DNA of 64,000 nt from Torreya grandis (taxonomy: Eukaryota; Streptophyta; Pinopsida; Cupressales; Taxaceae): the NCBI GenBank assembly GCA_037957365.1, contig JARHVA010000002.1:1585001-1649000 (forward strand). The letters are read 5' to 3'. A program made the position numbers and the translations under genes. The notes beneath the pieces are model-generated. The model saw only the letters and a program-made list of their open reading frames with translations, had not been told where the DNA came from and did not search any database. Shown here in pieces: positions 10,895 to 22,639 of this stretch; the stretch's first letter is position 1; every line of letters begins with the position of its first letter.

Positions 10895-12543
10895 AATAAT
10901 AAGTAAAACATATATACCTATAAAGTAAATAAAATGAAATAGAATAGGCATAGAGATACTTATTTGGGGTTGACTTGTCAATGATTAAACTCCCCCTTGG
11001 TTCTAGTTTCACTTTTCAAGAGATGTCATAGGTGAAGACCTCAAATGGCAAGGATGAAAACCTAAATGTCCTTAGTTGGGGACTCTAAAGACCAAGGGGC
11101 AATTCCTTGGTTTTATTTCCTCATATTGAACTTCAATGACCTTCAATAAGACTTGACCTCCATAATGATAATCCACTAATTCATCTTTCTACTACTTAAA
11201 GACATAAATGTGAGTGCGAGTAGAGAAAATGGGTGTTGTGTGTGTTGAGAATGATATTTTGACCCTTGTATATACATGTCCAAACTTATAAATAAACCAT
11301 GACTCTAAATATATGGTATCAATCTAGATTGATACAGTATAATGGTATTAACCAATACAATATTATATCATTAGGACACAAGAAGCTCATAAATGTATCA
11401 ATAATGTCAATACACTACATAAATAAAGATGTAGGAAACAACTATATTGGCATTTCCAATACAATAAGAAATACATGGAGGCTACAAAACTAAACTAAAG
11501 GATAGAAATAAGGAAGAGGGAAAAGAGATTCACATGGAGCACAGGGTTATATTAACAAAGATATGATGGGATAGTATGCAAGAGTCTTTCATAAAGTACC
11601 ACGAGCTAACCCCACTCTTTTCTCTATGCACTCCTTAGGACATGCACTCAGAGAGATTGATGCACTGATGAGTCCTACAAGAGAGATCATTGGTAAAATA
11701 TAAAGACTAAAAATATCGGTGTATATATATGCCCCACCCAAATCTCATCACATATCACAATAGTATAATGCAACATGGAGCTTTGGGAAAGATATATAAC
11801 AACATGAAAGCATAAAAAGAAATGTTATAATAAATGTTGATAAAGAATAATTGAAAGTAACATATACATAGCTTGACTTACCTTTATACTAATAAGATTA
11901 CATGCAAGTGTGGTAAGCTTGGTCATAACATAAACTACATATGACCACTGTAATGATTCAAGGCTAAAAACAAAACAGAAGTAATGTGTGCACAAGCATT
12001 TCATCAATAAATGGATGTAAATGAAGATCTCAAAAAAAAATGGCAAACTGAGAATGATAAGGCTAAATTATAAAAAGAGATTTGGGGAAGGCAATAATAA
12101 TAAGAGAAAATAGGTAGTCTGAAATGCTAACACTAAATTAAAAATGAAGAACCCAAGGAAAAATATAGCTTAATGATATAAAATAAAACATGAAAAATAG
12201 AAATGGGACCAAATGGCTTGTAAAAGGCGAATAAAAAACTAAGGTCCCAAACATAAATACGAGGAATCCTAAAAAGGTAAGGAAAGGGCCAATAGGGCAT
12301 CTCGTGGCAACTCAAAGAAGCAAATTATATTAAAAATGGGAAGTTTGAAGAGTAACCTCTAAACACTAAAGATGTCATAATGCTAACATGTTTGAAAGAA
12401 ATGGCAATAAGAACTACAAAATATGGGAGAGATTTAAAAATAAACTTGTCTGTCAAAGTATAATAATAGAGGGAGGGAAAATATGGCATTAAAAAGGCAA
12501 AAACACGAATGTTATTAGAAATAAGACACTCTAATTAGTTTGG
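10895..12543. other. No gene; AT-rich old repeat sequence
   Basis: No family is recognised. The stretch 11290-11480 contains variants of TATCAATA and CAATACA words that also fill 22640-23110, which suggests shared repeat ancestry. Short reading frames here look random. Confidence 0.4.
11316..11335. repeat. Perfect 20-bp palindrome
   Basis: GTATCAATCTAGATTGATAC reads identically on both strands with no spacer. It lies in a region rich in related words. It could be two head-to-head repeat units, a protein-binding site or chance. Confidence 0.8.
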
Positions 12544-12566
12544 CATCTTATCACTTTGATAAGATG
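12544..12566. repeat. Short hairpin, 9-bp stem and 5-base loop
   Basis: CATCTTATC and GATAAGATG flank the loop ACTTT. It is perfect but isolated, and there is no transcript context to call it a terminator. Confidence 0.6.
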
Positions 12567-13429
12567 AATAATTTTCAACATCAATGGCCCTAAAGAACCC
12601 AACCCAACAAACATAAGCTTGGGTTGAGTAGTGAAGTATAAAGATGATCTAATAAAGGTTAAATACATGAAAATTAAAAGGATCCTACCTTACCATGATG
12701 TGCTCCCTATTCCTCAAGACCCCGTACAAAGCCATCAGTCAACGATGAGGATCAGGTAGTTTTGTGAGAAAGTAGGTGGCACTAACGATATGTTTATGAG
12801 ACCTCCTACCCAAGTCTACTAGCTTACAACAACCCAATGGACCTTGGTTTTATCATGAGGCCAGCTATGGACTTTGGGATTTGACTAGGATAGGGAGTGT
12901 GTCAATGAATAAGATCACATCTTTTGTTGTGATTTGACTTTTGATATTCTCTTGCTTTGCATTTTTATTATTGCCTTTTTATTTTATTTTTTCTTCCTTC
13001 ATACAAATTCAAAAGACCAATAATGGTGCTAAATATGAATAACATAAGAGAGCTTATACTTGGTTGTTAAAGAACATAACCTAGAGACTAAGGTGAGCAG
13101 ACACTCCTAGACTTGCACCGTAAAAAAGAGTGCAATCTTGAAACCGACCGTGTGAGCCCAAAAATGAGGTGGAAAATAGGGTAAAAATATTGGATTGCTA
13201 AAATCACAAAAAATGTATAAAAGATGATGTTATAATGACAAATAGGTTCAATAAAGCATCATAAGAAAGGGGAAAATACAGATGAGAACATATAGATAGA
13301 CTGCAAAATAGAATATGACTAACTCTAAGTGACAAAACACCATTTTAAATCATTGGCCTATATTTCTAAGAAAATACCTAGTTATGGTTGGGAATGATAG
13401 AACTGTATAAAGCAAATGAACATTTGTGA
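12567..13429. other. No gene recognised
   Basis: Both strands lack recognisable domains. The sequence around 12700-13000 is less AT-rich and looks like old LTR or internal retroelement DNA, but I cannot name the family. Confidence 0.35.
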
Positions 13430-13880
13430 GAAGGGCTTGGTTGTATTCTCCAAGGTCTTACCATGAAACTCACAAACTAAACAACCAAGAGGCACAAAAA
13501 TGGGCTAAAACTATGAAGCATAAAATGGATAGTAAGAAGATGTTGAAACCCAAAGTGCACAATAATGATAAATGATATTAAGGAACTATAAGGGAAGTAA
13601 TGGTAAAAAAACCCAAAAAGGAGTGACTATAAAAGGTACCAAAGACCTACAAAGGAAGTAATGGCTGAATAAACCCAAAAGGGAGTGACCGTAAAAGGTA
13701 CCAAAGAACCACAAGGGAAGCAATGGCCAAATAAATGAAGAGGTGTAACAATGGGTGAAATGGAGCTTAGAGGCAACAATAAAGAGGATGGATATATGTG
13801 AGGTGTGTCTGGTTGATTATCCAATATCTTACCATGCAACTCACAAATTAAAGAACCAACAGGTATAAAAATGAATAGAC
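13430..13880. repeat. Nested local duplication with 62-bp tandem repeat inside
   Basis: A segment of about 80 bases near 13430-13510 (TCTTACCATGAAACTCACAA and flanks) recurs at 13795-13880. Between them, 13579-13735 holds about 2.5 copies of a 62-bp unit beginning near AAGAACCACAAGGGAAGCAA, with starts at about 13579, 13641 and 13703. The units differ by several substitutions. Confidence 0.75.
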
Positions 13881-14334
13881 ACCAAATAACTAAGGACATG
13901 TGTTAAAGCTAATGATAAGAAACATGGTGGTGTATATAAAGTAAGGCTATGTTACAACATAAAAAGGTTATAAGAACTCTAAAAAAAAGTGTTAGCATGT
14001 ACAAAAGACATTAATTATGTACAAGTAAGAATGTGGGAAGAACATATGTCAAGAAAAATACTTCTTGAAATATTTAAAGATTTATTGAAGTTGAAGTTAT
14101 TTGTCTTTAATGTGTGCAAGATTATTGATAATTAGTTGATTGTTAAGGTTTGATTTTGCAAGCTCGAGGAAGGAGGATTGGAATCATAAGATGCCCCCAA
14201 AGTGTGCACAAAGGTAAGTATGGAAATCAAAATATGTCCCAAAGTGTAAAATATGAGAAAGATGGGCATCACAAGATGCCCCAAAATGTGAATGAATAAA
14301 ATGATTAACATCAAAAGATGCCTGTATTGTCATT
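13881..14334. other. No gene; left flank of the minus-strand gypsy element
   Basis: Between 14180 and 14330 a short word of the type AAGATGCCCCAAAGTGTG recurs about three times with variation, giving a weak local repeat. No domain is recognised. Longer minus-strand frames here look like chance openings. Confidence 0.4.
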
Positions 14335-14847
14335 TGAAACGTACACCCATGGATGCTTGAGGATGTGAGGAAACTTTGTGATAGGGGTGTTAGGCATGGA
14401 GGTCCTACATAAAGCGCATGAGGACTTGGCATTAGGCACAAAATTAGTATTGTGTTGTTGCGTGTGCAAGCATTTGTTGTCTCATCGTAATGATGGAAAC
14501 ATCCCCAAGGCATGGGACCTTTGCACTCCTTGGGATGAGTTTTTGGAGTAGGCCATATTCCTTCTATTCAAAGTGCATCTAGTTTAAGACTAACACGCAG
14601 GCCTAAAGAATAGAAAGGTAATCTACCACTAGTCTAAACCTAATAATTTACTAAGGAAAAGGGAAGGAGAAGGTAAGAGAGTACATAAAGCAAAAAGTGA
14701 TACGTTTACAATAGAGCGAGTGTTCCTACTACCATAAACATAATGAAATTTATTGGGAACAAGGAAATATCACATAATTTCCACCAAGTCACTCTATGTG
14801 CATGAGTAATTTGCACAGAGGTGTAGGAACACAACACTACGATGAGG
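14335..14847 (-). repeat. LTR of the minus-strand gypsy element (3' LTR)
   Basis: It is homologous along its length to 20719-21233, with shared blocks such as TTTGAAACGT, CACCCATGGATGC, GAGTTTTTGGAGTAGGC and AGAAAGGTAATCTACCACTA. To its right the sequence passes quickly into integrase C-terminal sequence, so the usual spacer is short or deleted. Exact ends are uncertain. Confidence 0.8.
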
Positions 14848-15029
14848 GACCCTCTTAGTGTATGCTTGTTGAAGCTCCATGGTGCATGCAGCTTACACTC
14901 TAGTTTATTCAAGCGTTATGAGTTTTGTATTCTTTTTTCAAGGGGATTTTTCTTGAGTAGTTCCAACTGGTGTGTGAGTTCTAATGAAGGCAACTTGAGG
15001 GATTCTAGTAATCTAGCTTCCCTTACATA

Positions 15030-15760
15030 GACTAACATGAAGGGCAAATTTCTTAACACTCTCTTGGGCATGATCCAATCAGCTCAAAGTGCGGTCTTGA
15101 GCTTAGTGTGTTAAACTCATTGGTTATCCTCCAAAGTCCCTTTTATGATATGGATTAGGTTCTTATTTATGGATTTAGCTAGACCATTACCTTGAGGGTA
15201 ATAGTTTGATGAGGTGCTCAAGTAGATGTTGTGTTTGATAGCCCATTTACTGATTTTGGTTATAAGGAAAGCTAGTGCATTATCAAAGATAATGATGGCT
15301 GAAACATTGAATCTCGCTACAATGCCCTCGTAGAAGTTGAGGATAGATGTCTCATTAGCTTCCTTGAATGCAACTGTTTCTATCCACTATGTGAAATAGT
15401 TAGTGGTTGTGAAAATACACTTGTGCCCATCACTTGATGGTGGGTTAATCATGCCTATGAAATCTAGGCCCCACTATGCAAAGGGTTGGTTATCTTAAAT
15501 CGAGTGCAGTGGTAAGGCTGCAAGCCTATATTTACCTATGAAAAAGGCACATTTCTTACATGTTTATACGTAAGCATGTGCATCTTTGAATAGAGTTGGC
15601 TAAAAATAACCAGCTCAGATGATCTTCATAGCAGTGGTCTTAGGCAAATAATGGCCTCTTGAAAGGCCATTAAGGAATTATTTAAGGATTCTACTTATTT
15701 TTCCTGGCTTTATGCATCTTAGGAGGACCCCATTGAGATCCCTTTAGAAAAGTGCACCTC
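15030..15760 (-). pseudogene. Integrase core of the gypsy element, catalytic Glu lost
   Basis: Integrase inserts the cDNA into the genome. Read on the minus strand, the core shows the first Asp in WGLDFIGMI (about 15450), the second Asp in IIFDNALAF (about 15280), and the usual NGLAES-type motif as NGLAKS (about 15185-15165). There the catalytic Glu codon is changed to AAA (Lys, 15174-15176). Upstream, an HHCC-type zinc-finger remnant with CKKCAFF (about 15555) is visible. Several stops also break the frame. The C-terminal domain is short and runs into the LTR. Confidence 0.85.
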
Positions 15761-15959
15761 TTAATAACACATAAGGAATGGATTGCAAATAAAAATGTTT
15801 GCACTTAAATTTATTGAGGCAGTATGGATATACATTGTGTCAAAGGAAGGTCTTCATATCATGTACCCAGTTGGTATAATCTTCTTTGTTTGCATTATCT
15901 TCCTCGTATGATACTAAGACTGCACCATATTTTAACCTTGCTACTTTTACCAACTACTC

Positions 15960-16500
15960 ACATAGTCCCTTTCCTCAAACTAGCTTGGTGACTTGGATGT
16001 CTATGTCATACTCCGTCACTTTAGTGATCTAGCCAGCCCTTTTCTCTCCAATGTCCTTACTAAGTAAGAAATCTTTGATGCCTATGTGCATGACCATGAG
16101 CTATATCTTATTCTTGGAGAGCATGTGCCTAAATTTATTTAGTGCCCTTATGACTACGAGTGTGTGCCTCTCTATGAATCTATAACACTAATAATCCTTT
16201 AATGCTTAGTTGAAGAAGGTGATTAGCTGCTCTAGATGCTCTTTATTTTAATGAACCAAGATGGATGAGATGCCTTCAACTCTATCAAATGCATAAAGGA
16301 TGAAATCCTCACTATAATATGGGTTAATCAAGGTGTGAGCCTGCATGATGGCATGCTTGATGGACTTGAAACTATCTTTGCCTTTGTACATCCAATCAAA
16401 CACAATGTTCTTCTTTAGCATTGCAATGAGAGATTTGATTAGGATGGCAAAGCTAGGCACAAACCTTCTCACAAAGTTGATTCTCCCCAAGAAACTTTGG
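15960..16500 (-). pseudogene. Gypsy-type RNase H and RT connection of the minus-strand element
   Basis: The reading FLGRINFVRRFVPSFA opens this part (about 16500-16450). DSFKSIKHAIMQAHTLINPYY, broken up here only by normal divergence, and FILYAF follow, as in the RT-RNase H connection of Ty3/gypsy. Later come FFN-ALKDY, a degenerate IERHTLVVIRALNKFRHML segment and EYDIDI. This domain degrades the RNA of the RNA-DNA hybrid. Stops are frequent in the downstream half. Confidence 0.8.
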
Positions 16501-17240
16501 AGAATCTTTTTATGGATTGAAAGGGGAAGAGATGAGATAGCCTTGACTCACTCTGGATCAACTATGAGTCCATATTTAGAAATAATATGCCCAAGAAGGG
16601 TGCCTTCATGTATTGTGAAGATGCATTTGTTAGGACTTAGAGAAATTTTGAACACTCAACACCTCTGAAAGACTTGTTCTAGGTGATCCAAATGATCCTT
16701 CGCGCACTTAGCGAAAATAGTTATATCATCAAGGTAAACTAAGATGATCTTATTGATGTGATCTTTGAATGCCATATCCATGGATCTTTAAAAGGTTGAA
16801 CTTACGTTTGTTAGGATAAAAGGCATGCATTGATATGCATAGGTTCCCCATTTAGTGGTGAACGTGGTCTTATATCGATCACACTCTTACACTTGAATCT
16901 AGTTATAGCCAGAATAACCATCTAGTAATGAAAATCTCTCTGCACATGTGACTATTTGCAAGATTTGCTCCATGGGTAGAAGAGGATAGTGGTATTTGAC
17001 GGAAGCCTTATTTAGGTCCCTAAAGTCCATGCAAAGATGTATCTGCCCATTCCTCTTTCACATCGGTACCGAGTTGGCAACCTATGAGGAGTGCTTGATT
17101 AGAAGTATTATACTAGCCTTAATGAGTTTGGATAGTTCCTTGTGCATTAATGGTTCCAGCTTTGGATTAAGGGGCCTCTATCTTTAGCACACGAACTATG
17201 CACCAGGGTTTAGCTAAATTATATGATGTGCAATACTTGG
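16501..17240 (-). pseudogene. Reverse transcriptase of the minus-strand gypsy element
   Basis: RT motifs read on the minus strand include LCMDFRDLNKAS (about 17040), YPLLPMEQIL, SLLDGYSGYN (about 16925), GTYAYQCMPF and the active site LVYLDDITIF (about 16740-16712), followed by GHIISKYGLIVDPE. The catalytic YLDD is preserved. There are several stops, including changes of expected Gln codons. An upstream linker (GFNPSIAHHII, about 17235) is the usual lead-in to gypsy RT. Confidence 0.88.
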
Positions 17241-17689
17241 ATTAAAACCTCTAAGATCTTTGTAGCTCCATATGAAGATGTCATCGTATCTATTACTGAA
17301 TTGAATGAAGCTTTCAATTTTTGATTTAGAACACACCATACCAACCTTAAAAACTTTTCCCTCAAAGATGTCTATAGGCATATAAATGTCTTCTTTGGCT
17401 GTCATGTTACACCTCTCTCCTTTGAATTGGTCATCAGAATCAAAGATATTCTCTAGGGTGACTAGTCCCTTTGGCAATTTGTTCCCCTTTAGCTGGATGA
17501 TCTGTTCTTCATATTAAGCTTGTAGCTGTGCCAGATTCATCGTACAAAACTCTACTTCATCTTAAAGGAAATTGATGATTTTCTCATCACTCTTGAATAC
17601 TTGTTATTTATCCATGTTATTAGTAATTATCGATCTGATTACAAACTTGGTGAGCTATTTGGACTCTTTCATTATGTTGTATGAAACGT
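17241..17689 (-). pseudogene. Linker between the first RNase H and RT
   Basis: This is a mostly open minus-strand stretch containing LPKGLVTLENIFDSDDQFKG and YDDIFIWSYKDLRGF. Segments of this kind precede RT in some plant gypsy polyproteins. No catalytic motif is seen. It joins the archaeal-type RNase H to the RT in one polyprotein. Confidence 0.65.
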
Positions 17690-18085
17690 CATACTGTGCA
17701 CCTATGGTTGCCAGCCTGTCTGCATCAATGTTCTACATTCTTGGTATGGAGGTGATGTTAAAGGCATCAAAGCCTTCAATAATGTCCCACACTCTATGTT
17801 TATAGGCTTTCATCAGGCCATTCTTAGTCATGATCCATGCTTTGATTTGGTTGACAACCAACTCACTATCACCTAATGCTTGCAGTGCCTTGATCCCTTT
17901 CTTCTATGCAATTTGAAGGCTTTTAACGAGCGCCTCATACTCGATAAAATTGTTCATGCAAGTGAACTATAGTATAAATGTATGGAAGTATTCTTATTTT
18001 TGGGGTGAGACCAACATGACACCATCTCCTATGCCATTCTTGCTATGGGAGCCATCGAAGTATAACTACCATATGCCTTAAGGAT
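17690..18085 (-). pseudogene. Archaeal-type RNase H domain located upstream of RT
   Basis: Read on the minus strand, it shows all four RNase H acidic positions: LYFDGSHSKNGIGDGV (about 18060), FIEYEALV (about 17940), ALGDSELVVNQ (about 17870) and NIDADRLATI (about 17720). The pattern is that of the plant RVT_3 or archaeal-like RNase H, which is distinct from the gypsy RNase H after RT. Plant Tat-lineage elements carry such a second domain, usually after the first RNase H. Here it lies between protease and RT. Two stops interrupt it. Confidence 0.82.
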
Positions 18086-18740
18086 TCTCGTGTGCCTTCA
18101 TGAGTTCAAGTAGTGCTAGATTCTCTTCTATGATGTAATATGTGCCAATATAAGTCTTTACATTATCATATGGATCATATTCAAAATGCTCACATGCCCA
18201 TTCATCCAGTAAGTCATCTAGGACCTCTTCTAACAGTGTCATGCTTTCATTGAGAATTAAGTTCTCCTCTTGATCAAACATTGCATAATTTTGCTCAAAT
18301 AGGATAGGAGTGTATGGTTTGACATGAATTTTGAAGATAGGCTCCACCTTTATGGTTATTTTGTCCCATACCTAGTTCTTAATAGCATATGTGACCAATC
18401 CAAAGACAAATACCCCCCCATCTTTTTCGTGAAGTCTCGAGAGAGACAAATGGAAAAATAGGGAGGTAAGTCGATGATAGTGATGTCCTACATAATAGAA
18501 ATGCTTGGGCATGCGTGAAATATTATATTTAAATCCTTGATTAAACCTATATCTTTGACTATTATGCCATCAAGTTGGACCACTCCTTTTGAAATAGGGG
18601 TATACACAATTTTGAGTGTATCTACAATCTTCTTTCACATTATTGAGCTACTTACACCAGAATCAATCATACAATTATGCACTAGGTGTTGACTGATGAT
18701 CAAAGAGACATAGAATGGGGGTGGCTTATTATTGACATTA
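18086..18740 (-). pseudogene. Aspartic protease and acidic spacer of the minus-strand gypsy element
   Basis: The protease active site is MIDSGVSSSIM at about 18680-18645, preceded by a Pro-rich lead. Downstream the minus strand reads an acidic open stretch (18347-18078) with EEVLDDLLDEWACEHFEYD that connects to the RNase H. The DSG motif is intact, but stops occur shortly after it. The protease would process the gag-pol polyprotein. Confidence 0.75.
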
Positions 18741-19569
18741 TGCACTTGCACTTCCTCTTTTGGTTAGCACAAACTTGTAGATGTGGTAGGCATTGGTTTA
18801 AGGGCATGATCCTCTTAGAATCCTTTTAGCATATCTTGTAATAAATTTTGTTGGGATGGAACTATAAGCACATCCCACATTATGACATTGAGTCTCATCT
18901 TCTTCATTTGATCTACTATATTGAAGGGAACCTGAGATCTCCTAGGTTACAACTTTGGAGTAGTATCCTCTCTTGGTGTTGGCACACTGATTTGAGGCGG
19001 TCCTTCATGCATAGCTTTCTCTAGGTGAAAGGTTTGCACAGGTACCTTAGTTTGTGCATTTGTGTAGGTAACCTATGGCGCTGATGATGTGGGCACTAAA
19101 GTAGGTGTAGCCTCATTTGTAGCTCTTCTTTTGAACCTTTTATTGAAAATAACTAGAGTGTTTCTTCCACTAGGTATGGTACTTTGGTTTATATTGCCAA
19201 AATCCTCTTCTTTCTAGTTGACAAAGGCATACCCATCCTGTGGTTGAGTTGGCACCTGGGCTTCTCCTGCTTGTGGAGTTGTAATGCTTATTTATCCCTA
19301 TAATTGATTCATGCTTTTCACCGTAAATGCCTAGTTCAGAACTCCATTTATGTATGTAGCCTAATTGTGTGGCTGGTTGTATAGGAAACACCATTTTGAA
19401 TCCTGCACTAGATTATTCTATACTAGAACAAGGGCCCTAGAGGTGCTAGTAAGATTGACCTTCAGTGCATAAGGAAATCTATTATATGTGAAATAATTTT
19501 GTGCTTGTGCACCACCTTAGTAGGGAAGTCTATTTGATTGGTATTATTGAGCGAACGACTAGTGTTTAG
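18741..19569 (-). pseudogene. Gag-protease spacer of the minus-strand gypsy element
   Basis: This decayed minus-strand coding-like sequence lies between gag and protease. I see no clean zinc knuckle. Pro, Thr and Gln codons are common, as in the variable tail of plant gypsy gag. Confidence 0.4.
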
Positions 19570-20600
19570 GGTATTATACTTGTTATCTTTTGAGGGCAAC
19601 TAACTCATTCCTAAAACTTTGTAATAACGCTTTCACTTCATGTAGCTCATTGGAAGGGGTAGAGTACAAAGCATGTGGGCTCATTATAGTAGGGACATGC
19701 ATTAGCAAGGGTTGTGTAGTTGTTAGATTAGGAGGAGGCTCTACAAATATAGGCATAGAGGGTATAGGCACAATCTTGCCTATTTGGATTAAGTAATTCT
19801 TGGTATGCATTGCTACTTCATAGGCATCAGGGAGAACCGTTCCTACCATAGATTGAATCATCACTGCTAAATCACTATTAAGAGATTTTAGGAAATATAA
19901 GAATCCAGTGTTAAGAGATGACTTACACAGCATGGGGATTCTATCCTAGACCCTCTGGAACCTGAAGTTGAAGTTAACCATCATTTTATGTGGCACTCAC
20001 TTTATGGTCATGAACTGCTCTATCAAGGACAAGTGATCACTTTGATCCTTGATCTGCTTGCACAGTTCTGCATTGAGCTCATCCTAGTTGTGGATGAAAT
20101 TTGGTTTCAAGCCTCAGTATCATCAAAGAGCTTTTCCTTTCAAGGAAGAAGCTAGTAATTTGACTATATCATTGTCTTAGGTGACATGGTGCACTACACA
20201 GATATTTGCAATATCTTGGATATGCTCTATAGGGGAGATTGAATTCTCACCCATGAAATAAGACAAGCTCTTGAGAGTGAACATCGAAATGCCATCATAC
20301 TACGCTAGAAATAATGGGCTACCACCATTGAAGGGCACAAACACTTGCTTTTTTTGCAACATCATGCATGTGATAGGGAATAGGCTTCACTTGGAATAAA
20401 GCCTTTTGAATGATAGTGTAGACTAGGCTCTATATGGAGATTGACTTATGTTGCACCTTCTAATATGGGATGAAGATGATCTAACTCTCCTTCTTATAGA
20501 TGGTGCTGGGAACTCACTAAAATGGAAATCGATGCCTCTTGTAAATGACCTTGTTATTTTTGGCATGTAAATAGGGAGGCTGACCCTTATAAACCAGAGA
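19570..20600 (-). pseudogene. Gag of the minus-strand gypsy element
   Basis: Gag forms the particle that packages element RNA. On the minus strand the reading contains VFVPFNGGSPLF (about 20340), HIQDIANI, KLLASSLKGKAL (about 20145), DELNAELCKQIKDQSDHLSL (about 20030) and FNFRFQRV (about 19960), which together match the Retrotrans_gag pattern. A clean frame runs 19933-19583. A start near an ATG at about 20560 is plausible. Several stops, including at the Trp expected after the KGKAL motif, make it non-functional. Confidence 0.8.
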
Positions 20601-20718
20601 TGTTGGGAGTCACTACGTGCTCTTGCTTAATGTCTGCTACACTTGATGGCTAAAGAAAACACCAATTTTTTAGCTTTTACTATTCATCCCTTCGAGCATG
20701 TCAGAAACTATTATTATT

Positions 20719-21233
20719 TGAAACGTGCACCCATGGATGCTCGAGGACATGGGAAAGCTTTGTGGTGGGGGTGATAGGTGCAGAAGTCCTGTGCAAGGCA
20801 TAGGAAGACTTAGTTCTAAGAGAAAAAGTATTATTGTGTAGTTGCACGTGTGAGCATCAATTGTCTCATTACAATGATGGAAAAATCCCCAAGGTGTGGG
20901 ACCCTTACGCTCTTTGGAATGAGTTTTTGGAGTAGGCTAGATTCCTTATATTCTAAGTGCACCTAGTTTAAGACCAACGTGAAGGCCTAAAGAGTAGAAA
21001 GGTAATCTACCACTAATCTAAACCTAATAATTTGTTGAGAAAAAGGGAGGGAGAAGGTAAGAGATTGTATAATGCAAAAGGCGATGCACCTAAAATAGAA
21101 TAAACACTCATACTAACATAAACATAATGCAAGCACTTGGGAATAAGGTAATATCACACAATTTATACCAAGTCACTCTACATGCATGAGTACTTTGCAT
21201 AAAGGTGCAATAACACAATGCTACAATGAGAGG
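20719..21233 (-). repeat. LTR of the minus-strand gypsy element (5' LTR)
   Basis: This is the direct-repeat partner of 14335-14847. On the minus strand it should carry the promoter, but I cannot single out a convincing TATA box. The primer-binding site expected just left of 20719 is not recognisable. Confidence 0.78.
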
Positions 21234-22639
21234 GACGACAAACAGTCCACAAACAACTTCAAGATAGACTTGAGTGTGTATAAAATGTGACTAACAAGTG
21301 AGTTTTGAGTTTAATGAGATGGTGCAAGGGATGAGTTCTTAAAGATAGGGGTGAACATTACCCATAGATAGAAATCAACAAACACAAAGAGCACATAGAT
21401 CATTAAAATAACAAAAAGAGGTGAACTTAATTCTCATTATCATGTAAGGATTTAGCTAATATAAGTGCTCATGAAAGGTAAATTTCTACAGTGTGAGACT
21501 ACTAAAAATATGTTGACCCTTTTTACAATGGAAGAACCAAGCTTTTTATAGAAAATCAAGCTAGTTTTGCAATAAAATTCACCACTTGGGTGATGGGTGA
21601 AACATTTAATGCATTTGTGACACTGTGACTGAGGTTTTTGAAGTCTGCCCAATGATTGAACTTAGGTTGATGAAAGGATCACTTTTGGATGCACGTACAT
21701 TGGAAACTAGAAGATTTCCCTATTAGTGTCAGAGGATGGCATGTACTTCAAATATCGATGCCAAGTAGCCATTCTCATATTTAATTTTGACATCACCTCG
21801 AGTTCATCTCAATTACCTTCAATGACCTTCATTAACTCTACCAATCTCTTGAGACGTGGTGTTTCAATGGACTCTCAGGGAAGCTCTTTGAATTGATGGA
21901 TAAGAGTGACATGGGTGTGACACATGGATGGTAGGTGCTTATTTTAGGTAGCTAAACACTTCTTTATGTTTAAGTGAGCATAGGGAGGCCACATGGCAAC
22001 AACAAAAGAAAGGTTACAGGTTGCATCATTCAGAGGCATAGATGTGAGATCCAACGTGTAGGTTTGGAGCCATCTTTCATAGGTGCGAAGAAGCTTTTAA
22101 AGTAGAGCGTGTACTGAGATGAAGATTTTGGGTGCACTAGATTTTTTCCATAACTATTTCTCGCACCATCTTTTTCACTTGGTCATTTTAGAGTCCAGGG
22201 ACCCACACTCTAAAAATTTATGTGCCTTCTAACCTATGTATTACAAAACCTTACACAAAGATATGCATTGATATCTTTATGCTGGCATGAATCAGTACTA
22301 CCTTGATACAGATATCTATGCCTCTAGTTCAAGTTTGAGTGCAGATGAGAAGCGTCTATGCTTCTTCTACCTAAAGCGTTTGGGACCTCACAACTGTGCT
22401 AACCTCATATATGATCTTGGGAGTCCTTGCACCGATCAGGGGGTGACATAGAAAGTCAACAACCCCAACATGTTAGGTGGGGTAGGATGTTTGGATTTGA
22501 TGTTGTACTTTATATCAACCTTAAGATTTGCATAATGACTACCCTTGCTATCATATTCTATGTAAATTTGTCTTATAATAGGATTAAGGTATCTAGAGTA
22601 ATTTTTTGATCTTTGGGACGTGTTTCAAATTTTTTTTGC
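21234..22639. other. No gene recognised
   Basis: This is the right flank of the minus-strand gypsy element. Neither strand shows a known domain. A word shared with 11110-11150 (CAATGACCTTCA) hints that the two flanks are the same interrupted repeat family. Confidence 0.35.

Larger units (their letters stand above)
14335..21233 (-). mobile_element. Ty3/gypsy LTR retrotransposon on the minus strand, about 6.9 kb
   Basis: Two direct repeats of about 515 bases (14335-14847 and 20719-21233) enclose gag, protease, RNase H, RT, RNase H and integrase, all read on the minus strand. The order from the 5' end (right) is gag about 20600-19570, protease about 18680, archaeal-type RNase H about 18080-17690, RT about 17240-16560, gypsy RNase H about 16490-15960, integrase about 15760-15030. 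All parts carry stops. I could not find a convincing primer-binding site or target duplication, so the end coordinates are approximate. Confidence 0.85.

Noticed and set aside
11665..11675. CTGATGAGTCC, resembling a hammerhead ribozyme core
   Set aside because: The matching stem II strand and the GAAA core are absent downstream, and no flanking stems fit.
13627..14513. Minus-strand frames of 60-109 codons
   Set aside because: They run through local tandem repeats and show no domain; likely chance openings.
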